Source: Bacillus sp. 2205SS5-2 | Lineage (GTDB): Bacteria; Bacillota; Bacilli; Bacillales; Bacillaceae_K | Assembly: GCF_037024155.1 (NCBI RefSeq) | Contig: NZ_JAYKTS010000002.1 | Span: forward strand, 1 to 64,000 | DNA: 64,000 bases | Direction: 5' to 3' | Shown: positions 55,824-63,845 of the stretch, in pieces | How the letters are laid out: every line of letters starts with the position of its first letter | Numbering within the stretch: the first letter of the stretch is position 1 | The notes under the pieces: model-generated | Told to the model about the DNA's origin: nothing | Database searches by the model: none | The model's input: only the letters and a program-made list of their open reading frames with translations | Made by a program: the position numbers and the translations under genes

Positions 55824-56276
55824 ATGAAAAACAGCGAAAAGGGCTATACATTAGTCGAATTATTAGCAGTAATCGTCATTCTAGGGATTTTAGCCATGAT
55901 CTCTATCTTAGCAATCGGACGAATTATTAATCATTCGAAGCACCAAGCGTTTGTCGCCAATGCATATACCTTAAGGTCATCGGCACAATTCTATGTTAAA
56001 GATGCGGTAGTAAACCAGATTCCAGTCTATAAAGTGACCTACAAACAAATGGTTGACGATAACTTAATTGAAGAAATCGTGGACCCTTTCACTAAAAATG
56101 TCCTCGAATCAGACATTAATCCATCATATGTGTTAATTAAGGAGGGGACAATCGTCTCCGTATGTTTAAAAGGTGAAACAAAAAATCTTTGTAGCAAAGT
56201 GGAAGAAGGAAATGTTATTGAAACGCCGATAGCGTATTCTGTAATTTCTGAAGAAAAAATCGTCGATAATGATTAA
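55824..56276 (+). CDS. Second small type IV pilin-like protein
   Basis: This 150-residue prepilin has a short leader ending EKGYTLVELLAVIVILGILA with Glu at mature position 5 and two C-terminal cysteines (VCLKGETKNLC). It follows pilO by one base. It is more like the major pilin than the minus-strand minor pilins, so it may be an alternative or minor subunit. GGAG precedes the ATG by six bases. A terminator follows. Confidence 0.88.
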   Translation: MKNSEKGYTLVELLAVIVILGILAMISILAIGRIINHSKHQAFVANAYTLRSSAQFYVKDAVVNQIPVYKVTYKQMVDDNLIEEIVDPFTKNVLESDINPSYVLIKEGTIVSVCLKGETKNLCSKVEEGNVIETPIAYSVISEEKIVDND

Positions 56277-56291
56277 AAAATGACGAACGCT

Positions 56292-56331
56292 TTAAGGTCA
56301 AGACGACAAAAGTCTTGTCCTTTTTTTTTTT
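56292..56331 (+). terminator. Terminator of the pilus operon
   Basis: AAGG-CAAGAC pairs with GTCTTG-CCTT (with one-base bulges) around GACAAAA, followed by T12. Confidence 0.88.
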
Positions 56332-56372
56332 TAGTATGCTAGCATGAACATAAACGGGGAAGGGGGGAGAGG

Positions 56373-57338
56373 ATGAGTTCACATAATAAAAAGATCACGA
56401 TCAAAATCAATGGAGAAGAAAAAGTCAACAATGAAAACCTTCCTGTTCATAGTTGGCAACAAATTAAAGAAGAAACAGCTGCGACAGAAGATGCAAGGAA
56501 ACTTTCAAAGGATATTGAACCTTCAAAAAAGGAGCAGCAACGACCGAATAATAAAATTCACTATATGAAAGGAAGTCAGCGACCAAAGCGAACTCTTGCT
56601 TCCTATGGAAGCGGTTGGAATAGAGTAGTAGCACCGATGATTATAGCGGTAGTGGTTGGGATCTTCCTTGGTATTGTTCTACTTAAAATTGTCAAAACTG
56701 AAGGAGAGAGTGCGAATATTGTATCACTTCAAGAACAAGTTACTCCTGTAACGAACGTGAGCGAGACCGAGACCATGACTTATACTATAAAGGAAAGTTC
56801 ATTCCAGGTTCTCCAAGGAGGTTTTTTTACAAATGAAGCCTCTGCACAGCAAACGGCGGATTCACTATCTCAAAAAGGATATCCTTCGGCTTTAGTCCTA
56901 AAAGACGATCAATACTATGTGTTGATTGGGATTGCAGGTCAAGTATCTGCATTGAGCCGTTTAGGGGATTATTATCAAGTGCAAAATGTGGAGATGTTCG
57001 GAAAAGCGTTTAGTCTCCCAGAAAGCAAAATACAAGTAACGAATGATGAATTTCAATTTCTAGGAGAAGCAGAGAAGATATTTAACGAAATGCTAGCGGT
57101 ACTTCCTCTATTAGAAAAGAATGAGGATATGTCAGGGGCGCTAGCAACGTTAAAAAACCAGACAAGCTCCCTTGAGAGTTTTTCATTACAAATGCCAACT
57201 ATTCAGTCCATTCAAAAAGAGACGTTGGCAATGGTAGCGGCGTTAGAAACCTATGAAGCAACAAAGAAACAAGTAGATTACCTGGCACTTCAACAACATT
57301 TGCTGAATTACTATAAACTTTATGTACAGCTTAAATAA
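56373..57338 (+). CDS. spoIIB: SPOR-domain septal protein SpoIIB
   Basis: SpoIIB localises to the sporulation septum and helps engulfment start. The 321-residue protein has a basic cytoplasmic N terminus, one transmembrane helix (about 88-107, PMIIAVVVGIFLGIVLLKIV) and an extracellular SPOR domain (about 142-210, SFQVLQGGFFTNEASAQQTA) that binds denuded septal peptidoglycan, then a helical tail. Position before maf is as in B. subtilis. GGGGGGAGAGG precedes the ATG. It is separated from the pilus genes by a terminator. Confidence 0.88.
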   Translation: MSSHNKKITIKINGEEKVNNENLPVHSWQQIKEETAATEDARKLSKDIEPSKKEQQRPNNKIHYMKGSQRPKRTLASYGSGWNRVVAPMIIAVVVGIFLGIVLLKIVKTEGESANIVSLQEQVTPVTNVSETETMTYTIKESSFQVLQGGFFTNEASAQQTADSLSQKGYPSALVLKDDQYYVLIGIAGQVSALSRLGDYYQVQNVEMFGKAFSLPESKIQVTNDEFQFLGEAEKIFNEMLAVLPLLEKNEDMSGALATLKNQTSSLESFSLQMPTIQSIQKETLAMVAALETYEATKKQVDYLALQQHLLNYYKLYVQLK

Positions 57339-57391
57339 GAGAGTGGAGAAAATTCATTATGACACTTTCCGCTATTTCTCAGGAAATGAAA

Positions 57392-57433
57392 GCAGACAGA
57401 AGTCCTGTCTGTTTTTTTTTTTTTTTTTTTTTT
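57392..57433 (+). terminator. Terminator after spoIIB with a 22-T tract
   Basis: CAGACAG pairs with CTGTCTG over a five-base loop and leads into an uninterrupted run of 22 T (57412-57433), an unusually long homopolymer. Confidence 0.88.
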
Positions 57434-57564
57434 AAAGAATACTAAAAAACGACAATTCTCGTTAAAACCTTCTTCTTTGTTAAAGTGATTGAGTATATTC
57501 ACAAAATTTGGTAGGATGAAAGATGTATCTCCCTTTCAACTAAACGAAAGATAGGTGAATGATT

Positions 57565-58134
57565 GTGTCCAAACCCCTCATTCTTGCATCAAAATCTCCT
57601 CGAAGAAAAGAACTATTAGAAAAACTTCAAGTTCCCTTCTCCATTCTGACATGTGAGGTAGACGAATTTATCCCTGCCGAATTCACTCCTCAAGCAGCCG
57701 TTCTATTTTTAGCCCAAAAGAAAGCAAACGTCATTAGTCAGCAATTTCCACAGTCTATTGTCATTGGAGCGGATACGATAGTCGTTTCTGAACAAAATAT
57801 CCTTGGGAAACCGAAGAATGCTGATGATGCCTACCACATGTTAAAAGCATTATCAGGGAAAACCCATGATGTCCTGACAGGTGTGTCAATCCAATCGAAA
57901 CAAAAAGAAGTCCATTTTTTTGAAAAAACGATGGTCACGTTTTGGGAGCTTTCAGATGAGGAAATTCATCGATACATTAGAAGTGGGGAGCCATTTGATA
58001 AAGCGGGTAGCTACGGAATTCAGGGCTTAGGCGCAGTATTCGTAAAATCTATTCAAGGAGATTATTATACTGTTGTTGGCCTTCCCATTTCAAAGGTCTA
58101 TCATGAGTTAAAGGAATTCAACGTCATTTCGTAA
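57565..58134 (+). CDS. maf: Nucleotide pyrophosphatase Maf
   Basis: Maf hydrolyses dTTP/UTP (and modified pyrimidine triphosphates) to monophosphates and affects septum formation. The 189-residue protein has the N-terminal ILASKSPRRKELL, the catalytic GADTIVV, the KPKNADDAYHML block and the C-terminal DKAGSYGIQGLGAVFV. The GTG at 57565 is six bases after AGGTGA; an ATG at 57559 is too close. It precedes radC as in B. subtilis. Confidence 0.95.
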   Translation: MSKPLILASKSPRRKELLEKLQVPFSILTCEVDEFIPAEFTPQAAVLFLAQKKANVISQQFPQSIVIGADTIVVSEQNILGKPKNADDAYHMLKALSGKTHDVLTGVSIQSKQKEVHFFEKTMVTFWELSDEEIHRYIRSGEPFDKAGSYGIQGLGAVFVKSIQGDYYTVVGLPISKVYHELKEFNVIS

Positions 58135-58166
58135 GCTTTCCTTATGTGATCAATAGGAGGAGAGAC

Positions 58167-58727
58167 ATGTCAACGAAATTAATGATTAGAGATGTTCCCC
58201 AAGAAGAGAGACCTCGTGAACGGCTCATTACAAGCGGTCCGGCGAGTTTATCGAATCAAGAATTATTGGCAATCGTTCTTCGTACTGGAACGAAGGACGA
58301 GTCTGTTATTGAACTGGCTAACTCACTATTAACACACTTCGATGGGTTACGCTTGCTAAAAGAGGCATCTTTAGAAGAGATTACAGCGATGAAAGGAATC
58401 GGTCCTGCTAAAGCGATTCAAATTATGGCAGCGGTTGAAATTGGTCGGAGAGTTAGTAATTTGATGTATCAAGACCGATATGTGATTCGTTCACCTGAAG
58501 ATGGCGCAAATTATGTGATGAATGAAATGCGCTTTCTCTCAAAAGAACATTTCGTTTGCTTATACCTAAATACGAAAAATCAAGTTCTTCACAAGCAAAC
58601 CATTTTCATTGGAAGTTTGAACGCTTCGATTGTACATCCAAGGGAGGTGTACAAAGAGGCATTCAGACGGTCTGCTGCCTCGATTATCTTAGCCCTAATA
58701 GACACGAAGTTAAATGGGCGAAAATAA
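58167..58727 (+). pseudogene. radC: radC, 3'-truncated at the island junction
   Basis: The 186-residue reading frame matches RadC/JAB proteins from the N terminus (RERLITSGPASLSNQELLAI) through the helix-hairpin-helix region (EEITAMKGIGPAKAIQIMAA) to RRSAASIILA. At that point family members continue HNHPSGDP, the metal-binding site; here the frame reads LIDTKLNGRK and stops. Family length is about 225. The missing 40 residues are not found in any frame of the next 200 bases, so this is not a frameshift. The junction is at about 58693. The ATG at 58167 follows GGAGGAG. Any residual function is doubtful. Confidence 0.88.
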
Positions 58728-58785
58728 AAATCCCTTGTGCTCATTAATCAAATATTAATTCGCCCATTAATATTGGGCGAATCCT
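58690..58785. other. Left junction of the genomic island in radC
   Basis: Homology to radC ends at about 58693. Within the next 90 bases three copies of the same arm occur: ATGGGCGAA at 58714-58722, its complement TTCGCCCAT at 58759-58767, and TGGGCGAA at 58774-58781, so two mutually exclusive hairpins can form. There is no T-tract. It could be a recombinase attachment site, an operator or an attenuator. Only the left boundary is inside the window. Confidence 0.6.
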
Positions 58786-58813
58786 AGACCTTTATTCCTA
58801 ATTACTGTATAAT
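58785..58813 (+). promoter_or_regulatory. Candidate promoter of the ABC-3C cassette
   Basis: TAGACC at 58785-58790, 17 bases, TATAAT at 58808-58813 (preceded by TG). It leaves a leader of about 120 bases before the first gene, which has a poor ribosome-binding site. Confidence 0.55.
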
Positions 58814-58939
58814 TTTGTATGGTGTTAGGCTTTTTTTGAGTTGTCATTTATTCAATTATTTCTTTAAAATTGAAGTTTACAAAAAGTTCTAAAATGGAAT
58901 TGATCTGAATGTAAATCTATATGAAAGTAGCGATAAAAA

Positions 58940-60463
58940 ATGAGCTCTAATTATGGAAAATCTACTGATGTTAAACACTCAATTGCGGGTTTTTATTTTC
59001 AACTCTTAATTGCTTGTAAGGAACTTGTATCAATATCTAAGTTGCACCCGGAAGGATATGTTGGTGTTGAATATGGTGCTGATATTACTGTTAACAAAGG
59101 GAGTAATAGTTTTATTGAAGCGAAATTTTACAAAAAGGACTATTTTACACGCTTTAGTGAAGCTATTCGTCATACTATATATAATTTTTATAATACTTAT
59201 AGGAATTCTGATGATTTAAATGGCACATTTATGATAAACACCAACGTACCAATTTCTAATAATGATTCTAGTTTTTTTAATGACTGGAACAATAAAAATT
59301 TTCCTTCTCAGGACCCCTACGTAAATTTTGTAAAGGATTGTCTTGTCTACGAATATGTAGATAAAGAAGCTTTTAAGGATAGGTTCAATACATTTAAAGA
59401 ATATTACAAAAATAACAACCCAGGTATTAAAAATCCTAAACACAAATCTGCCCTCATAAAACATTTACATGAAAACCCATCGGATTATAGTCAATACATA
59501 CCAACTGAGATTTTATTAGGTGACAAAGAAATTTTCGCCTTTATTAAACAAGTGAATTTTGATTTCCCTGATATTAGAATTGAAAAATATGACAGTATTA
59601 TTCAATTGAATAATATAATTGAGGATCACTTACAAGATTTGTATCCTTCTTTATCTACGGGCGAATATTCCAATATTCGACATTTAATAATGAATGCCTT
59701 TTTAGATACAACAGCTAGTACAGTTAAGCATGTCTTATTTGTGAAAGACCTAGACAACATTGTTAAAAACCATGAAGAAACTATAGCTGAATTAATTGAA
59801 AATGATTCATTAATTAAGACAATGATAGAGATTGAAAAAGAATTAATTAAGTATGAAAGAAAATTGATAAATAAGGGCTTTTCAAGTCAATTGGAACATA
59901 TTTTAAAAGTAGTTGGAATTTGCACTGAACAATGGATTCGTGAAATTAATGTTTACGGTCAAAAAAAAGTTAATAACAGATATATCATGAGTGCAGAACA
60001 CACATATACAATGAATATTTTAGATCTTTTTAAAGCTATGGCGGAGGTTTCATCGGTTTCGGAGAATAGTCTAGGGGATGTAAATCTAATCGACTTAGAT
60101 GGTATTAACAATTTAGGTTTTTCAGAGTATGGAGATTTCTCATTAAGAACGACTCCTTCTTCTAGCGATAGAGAAGATGAAGTAACGTTGATTACATCAT
60201 TTATAGAGCATAGTGTGAAGCAACAAGAATATCTATTTGCTACAGGTGATGAAACCATAGTTTTCGAGAATGCTTGTGAAATTTGCAAATACGATAAAAG
60301 CAGAATCGAAGAAGATATAGTTTTCGATATTGCAAGACCACACGGAACATTGATACAACAGAATCTTTATCAATCGTTTGATTATAAATGTATTTCTTGT
60401 TTAAAACTTAATAGTCAAGAAGATGACTGTGAATTCGCAAATAACTTTAAGAAAGGAAAATAA
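58940..60463 (+). CDS. ABC-3C system effector with PD-(D/E)xK-type nuclease N terminus
   Basis: This 507-residue protein is unlike its chromosomal neighbours and AT-rich. The N-terminal 100 residues contain a restriction-endonuclease-like pattern: FYFQLLIACKEL helix, Glu44, Asp48 and Glu60-Ala-Lys62 (E-x-K), as in Cap4/DUF4297-type nucleases. The middle is a helical domain (about 220-400), in the place of the ABC-3C C-terminal domain. Near the end are two CxxC pairs (Cys446/449 and Cys484/487), probably a zinc ribbon. Genes for a small middle protein and an SMC-like ATPase follow at two- and one-base gaps. The ribosome-binding site is weak. Function as a DNA-cleaving effector is inferred. Confidence 0.7.
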   Translation: MSSNYGKSTDVKHSIAGFYFQLLIACKELVSISKLHPEGYVGVEYGADITVNKGSNSFIEAKFYKKDYFTRFSEAIRHTIYNFYNTYRNSDDLNGTFMINTNVPISNNDSSFFNDWNNKNFPSQDPYVNFVKDCLVYEYVDKEAFKDRFNTFKEYYKNNNPGIKNPKHKSALIKHLHENPSDYSQYIPTEILLGDKEIFAFIKQVNFDFPDIRIEKYDSIIQLNNIIEDHLQDLYPSLSTGEYSNIRHLIMNAFLDTTASTVKHVLFVKDLDNIVKNHEETIAELIENDSLIKTMIEIEKELIKYERKLINKGFSSQLEHILKVVGICTEQWIREINVYGQKKVNNRYIMSAEHTYTMNILDLFKAMAEVSSVSENSLGDVNLIDLDGINNLGFSEYGDFSLRTTPSSSDREDEVTLITSFIEHSVKQQEYLFATGDETIVFENACEICKYDKSRIEEDIVFDIARPHGTLIQQNLYQSFDYKCISCLKLNSQEDDCEFANNFKKGK

Positions 60464-60465
60464 TC

Positions 60466-60996
60466 ATGGATGCGCTAATACAGAGATTGGGACTATCAAG
60501 CATTATAAATTTTCATGAATTACCGAATTGCAGAATTTGTAATTTAGATAAAGATAAAATATTAATAATTTGTTCCATAACTTCATTAAATGATATTGAT
60601 GTGGTTATAAACCGTCTCCCAGGCCTTAGGAAGAAGATAATGGCTGAAATAAATAATAAAAATAATATAGCTTTTGTTCAAAATGAAAAGATTCCAATGT
60701 CAAAATTTCTTTGGGATATGTATGTTATAGGTATACATCAGGTGGATGCTGAGAATAAAGCCTTTAAATCAGAGAGTATATCGGCATATGAGCGAGATCG
60801 CTTTATTGCAAGAAAAATAGTTATTGAATATGAACATAGTGATGAATTAAAACAAAAGTTTGATCACTATGTTTTTCCGGAAAGGATATTAAATGAGTTT
60901 ACATTTACTGATGTCGATGAAGATGAGGAGACAATTAATTACGAGTCTATTCAAGCTCTATTAGAAAATATAGAGGCTGTCGTAAAGGAGGAGTAG
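60466..60996 (+). CDS. ABC-3C system middle component
   Basis: This 176-residue protein has no enzyme motif. Its size, its place between effector and ATPase, and the central KFLWDMYVIGIHQVDAEN / YERDRFIARKIVIEY segments fit the middle-component proteins of ABC-three-component systems, thought to couple the ATPase to the effector. GAAAGGAAA precedes the ATG. It is separated from the effector gene by two bases and from the ATPase gene by one, so the three are surely one operon. Confidence 0.65.
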   Translation: MDALIQRLGLSSIINFHELPNCRICNLDKDKILIICSITSLNDIDVVINRLPGLRKKIMAEINNKNNIAFVQNEKIPMSKFLWDMYVIGIHQVDAENKAFKSESISAYERDRFIARKIVIEYEHSDELKQKFDHYVFPERILNEFTFTDVDEDEETINYESIQALLENIEAVVKEE

Positions 60997-60997
60997 C

Positions 60998-63802
60998 ATG
61001 TACCTTTCATGTGTTAAGATCAAGAACTTTAGAGGATATGGGGAAAATATAGAAAGAGAGGATAAATGCTATGTTTACGATGATTTAGAAGCTCCTTTGG
61101 TAATTTTTAAAGGCTATAATGGTTTTGGAAAAACTTCTTTCTATGAAGCAATTGAATGGTGTTTAACTGATAATGTATATAGGTTAGAAAAGTTTTATGA
61201 TGATAAGACCTATCAAGTAAATGAACTAAAAAAAAGTCATTACTTAAAATTTTATCACCCCATCCATGGAAACACTTCTAAAAGGAGTATTTATGTTGAA
61301 CTTATTTTCAGCAATGGCTTACGAATTATTAGAAGAAGTAATAGCAATATATTAAAGACCACTTTAAAAGATAATACATATAAATCCACAGTGATAATGG
61401 GCTATGGTGAAGACCTGTTTGATGTAGATAATGAAAAAGTATTACAAAAATTTATTTCAAAGGCTAAAAATATGCAGGTGTTTTTCCATACACATATGCT
61501 AGGTCAAGAAAGTATTAGTGATTTTTTAAGACATAACTCTCCTTCTAAAAGAAGGGAAATTTTCATGCAGTTATTACATGAAGAGGAATTAAACTCACTC
61601 TACCTTAAAGTTCAAAAGTATAACAATAACGGAAATGCTCTTTCAAAAAAAAGTACCGAATTAGAGAAACAAATAAATTCTCATTCTAATACCCAAATAG
61701 AAATAGAGAAATTCATTAATAATTTAGGTTTTAGTAGCATAGAAGATTATCTGAAGTCTACCGAGAAGCATTATCTGAAAATGGAAAATCTTATTAAAGA
61801 AAAAACTGAGTTTAGTAATGAACTAAATATTAATTCTCTAATTTTGGAAAATAAAATTAATATTGAAAATTGCAGTCAATTCCTGCAAAATGTTAGCTTT
61901 TCGCAAACAAGCCTTGTCAACCAAAAAGAAAACCTTTCTACAGAAAAAGAAAAATATAAACGCTTAAAAGGAAAACTAAGGACTTGGAAATTACTAAATG
62001 AAGGTATTAATATATTAAAAAAATCTGACCATGCTTCAAAACTATTAAACAACAATTTTGAAAGCCTTCAGAAAAAAATAAATGAATTGAAAGTAACAAG
62101 AACTCAATCTTCAAAATCATTAGGTGAATTCGAGGAGAAGTTAAAAGAAGTTCAATCGAAGAGTAATATTTTCTCATCTCTTAAAACACTTATTAACAAA
62201 AATGATTTATTGATTAATGAAAAATTTTGGGATCAATTATACAGAGAAAAACAGAATCTAGAAAACTTCATATCAACTTATCAAATGCTAATCCCACAAA
62301 GTGAAAAAACTATTAATGTCGATCTAAATTGGTTTTATTTCATTAGAAGCAGATATAATGAACTTCAATTGGAATTAAAAGAAAAAAATTCGAGCTTAGA
62401 TGAAATTCAAAGAGTTAAAGAGAAGGTCTCTACACTGAATAGTGAGTATCAAAAAGCTCTATCACAAGTTAAAAAATTGTTGATTGAAAATCCTGATATA
62501 GACAAATGTCCAGTCTGCTTAAATGAAGACTTTTCTTACATCAATATAACTAATGAGTGGGAACCTAATTCAAGTGTTTCAGATAAAATACTGAGTATAA
62601 TTGATGCTACTTCGTCTTCAGGGAATGAAGAAATAAATGACTTGTCTGAAAAAGAAAACGGAATTATTGAAGAAGTAAAGTTACTACAAGGTTTGTTACA
62701 AAAAGAAGTGATAAATAAACTAATTACAAAACTAGATAAAATCAGAAATGAATATACTTCCTTATATAGCCGAACAGAAGAACAAATCAATAAGAAAATC
62801 GAGGAATATGAAGGTATTGTAAATAAGCAGCAGAAAGAATTAGATAAAGCTTCAAGTAAATTAAATAAGCTTGATGAATCTTTTAAAATCTTGTTTGGTG
62901 CAAGAGAATTAAAAACAAATCTAGTATCAAATGAACTCAAAGCATTCATTAAAACTAAAGATGATTGGTTTAAAATGAACGCCGAAAAGTATGTAATATT
63001 AAATGATATAGACAGTATATCAGATATGGAAAATGAGATATCCATTCTTAAAGAGGAAAGAATTAATGAATTTTCTGAGGAACAATTAACAAAACAAATA
63101 AAAAAGATTAATGATAAAGATAATTTTATCATGGAAGTTTTATCTGTTATTAAGGAAATGTTAAAGCTTAAACTTCCAGTTGAGTATGAATCGTCGTTAA
63201 AAGAATTCGATCAGTTAGATAACAAAATATTAGAATTGTCTAATAAAAGAAAAATAGTTGAAGAGTACCGTGAAGAAGTAAGTGATCTTCATGGTAAATT
63301 GCTTGGTCAACAAAGGCGTGTTGTAAAGGAGAGATTAGAAAAACATCCAATTATCAGCTGGGTATATGAGACTATTAATCCACATCCTTTCCATAAAAAA
63401 TTGCATATTACTAATACTGAAAGAGGAACAAATTTTATTGGAGAAACTCAATTAGACGATAAAATTGAATTATACTTAGATCAAATGTTCAGTGCAGCCC
63501 AATTAAATATTCTTGCATTAAGCATTTTTCTGGGATTAGGACTTACACAACGATACAGTAGTCTAAATCAATTGTTTCTAGATGATCCAATTCAAAGCAT
63601 GGATGATGTAAATATACTTGCTTTAATTGACGTTATTAGAGCTATTATGGATTCAAGGTATAATGACAAACACATTGTAATCTCAACACATAATGAAGAC
63701 TTTGCACAGTTGGTCTCTATTAAGATGAGGAATAGAGGCGTAGTTCAGTATAATATAACAGGTTATACAGAAGAAGGACCGAAAATAGTAAAAATAACAT
63801 AA
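60998..63802 (+). CDS. ABC-3C system ATPase (Rad50/SMC-like)
   Basis: This 934-residue protein is a complete ABC ATPase split by long coiled coils. It has Walker A GYNGFGKTS (39-47), a central zinc-hook-like CPVC (504-507) between coiled-coil arms (about 200-500 and 550-780), the signature region FSAAQLNILALSIFLGLG (about 831), Walker B LFLDDPIQSMDD (about 859-870) and the switch His in STHNEDFAQL (His898). The IRDW-like start NFRGYGE is typical of AAA_23/Rad50 relatives. It should sense DNA or DNA ends and license the effector. GGAGGAG precedes the ATG. No frame break is seen. Confidence 0.85.
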   Translation: MYLSCVKIKNFRGYGENIEREDKCYVYDDLEAPLVIFKGYNGFGKTSFYEAIEWCLTDNVYRLEKFYDDKTYQVNELKKSHYLKFYHPIHGNTSKRSIYVELIFSNGLRIIRRSNSNILKTTLKDNTYKSTVIMGYGEDLFDVDNEKVLQKFISKAKNMQVFFHTHMLGQESISDFLRHNSPSKRREIFMQLLHEEELNSLYLKVQKYNNNGNALSKKSTELEKQINSHSNTQIEIEKFINNLGFSSIEDYLKSTEKHYLKMENLIKEKTEFSNELNINSLILENKINIENCSQFLQNVSFSQTSLVNQKENLSTEKEKYKRLKGKLRTWKLLNEGINILKKSDHASKLLNNNFESLQKKINELKVTRTQSSKSLGEFEEKLKEVQSKSNIFSSLKTLINKNDLLINEKFWDQLYREKQNLENFISTYQMLIPQSEKTINVDLNWFYFIRSRYNELQLELKEKNSSLDEIQRVKEKVSTLNSEYQKALSQVKKLLIENPDIDKCPVCLNEDFSYINITNEWEPNSSVSDKILSIIDATSSSGNEEINDLSEKENGIIEEVKLLQGLLQKEVINKLITKLDKIRNEYTSLYSRTEEQINKKIEEYEGIVNKQQKELDKASSKLNKLDESFKILFGARELKTNLVSNELKAFIKTKDDWFKMNAEKYVILNDIDSISDMENEISILKEERINEFSEEQLTKQIKKINDKDNFIMEVLSVIKEMLKLKLPVEYESSLKEFDQLDNKILELSNKRKIVEEYREEVSDLHGKLLGQQRRVVKERLEKHPIISWVYETINPHPFHKKLHITNTERGTNFIGETQLDDKIELYLDQMFSAAQLNILALSIFLGLGLTQRYSSLNQLFLDDPIQSMDDVNILALIDVIRAIMDSRYNDKHIVISTHNEDFAQLVSIKMRNRGVVQYNITGYTEEGPKIVKIT

Positions 63803-63845
63803 TGATAATCTATGAATAAGTATTAAATGCTTAGGGGGATTTATA

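Noticed and set aside
58690-58939. radC shortening as a frameshift or sequencing error
   Set aside because: The HNHPSG codons and the following C-terminal region were looked for in all three forward frames and are not present; the sequence changes completely at the junction.
62536-63132. 198-codon minus-strand frame inside the ABC-3C ATPase
   Set aside because: It is opposite the coiled-coil region; Lys/Glu-rich AT-rich coding gives Phe/Ser/Leu-rich open frames on the reverse strand. No start signal was found.
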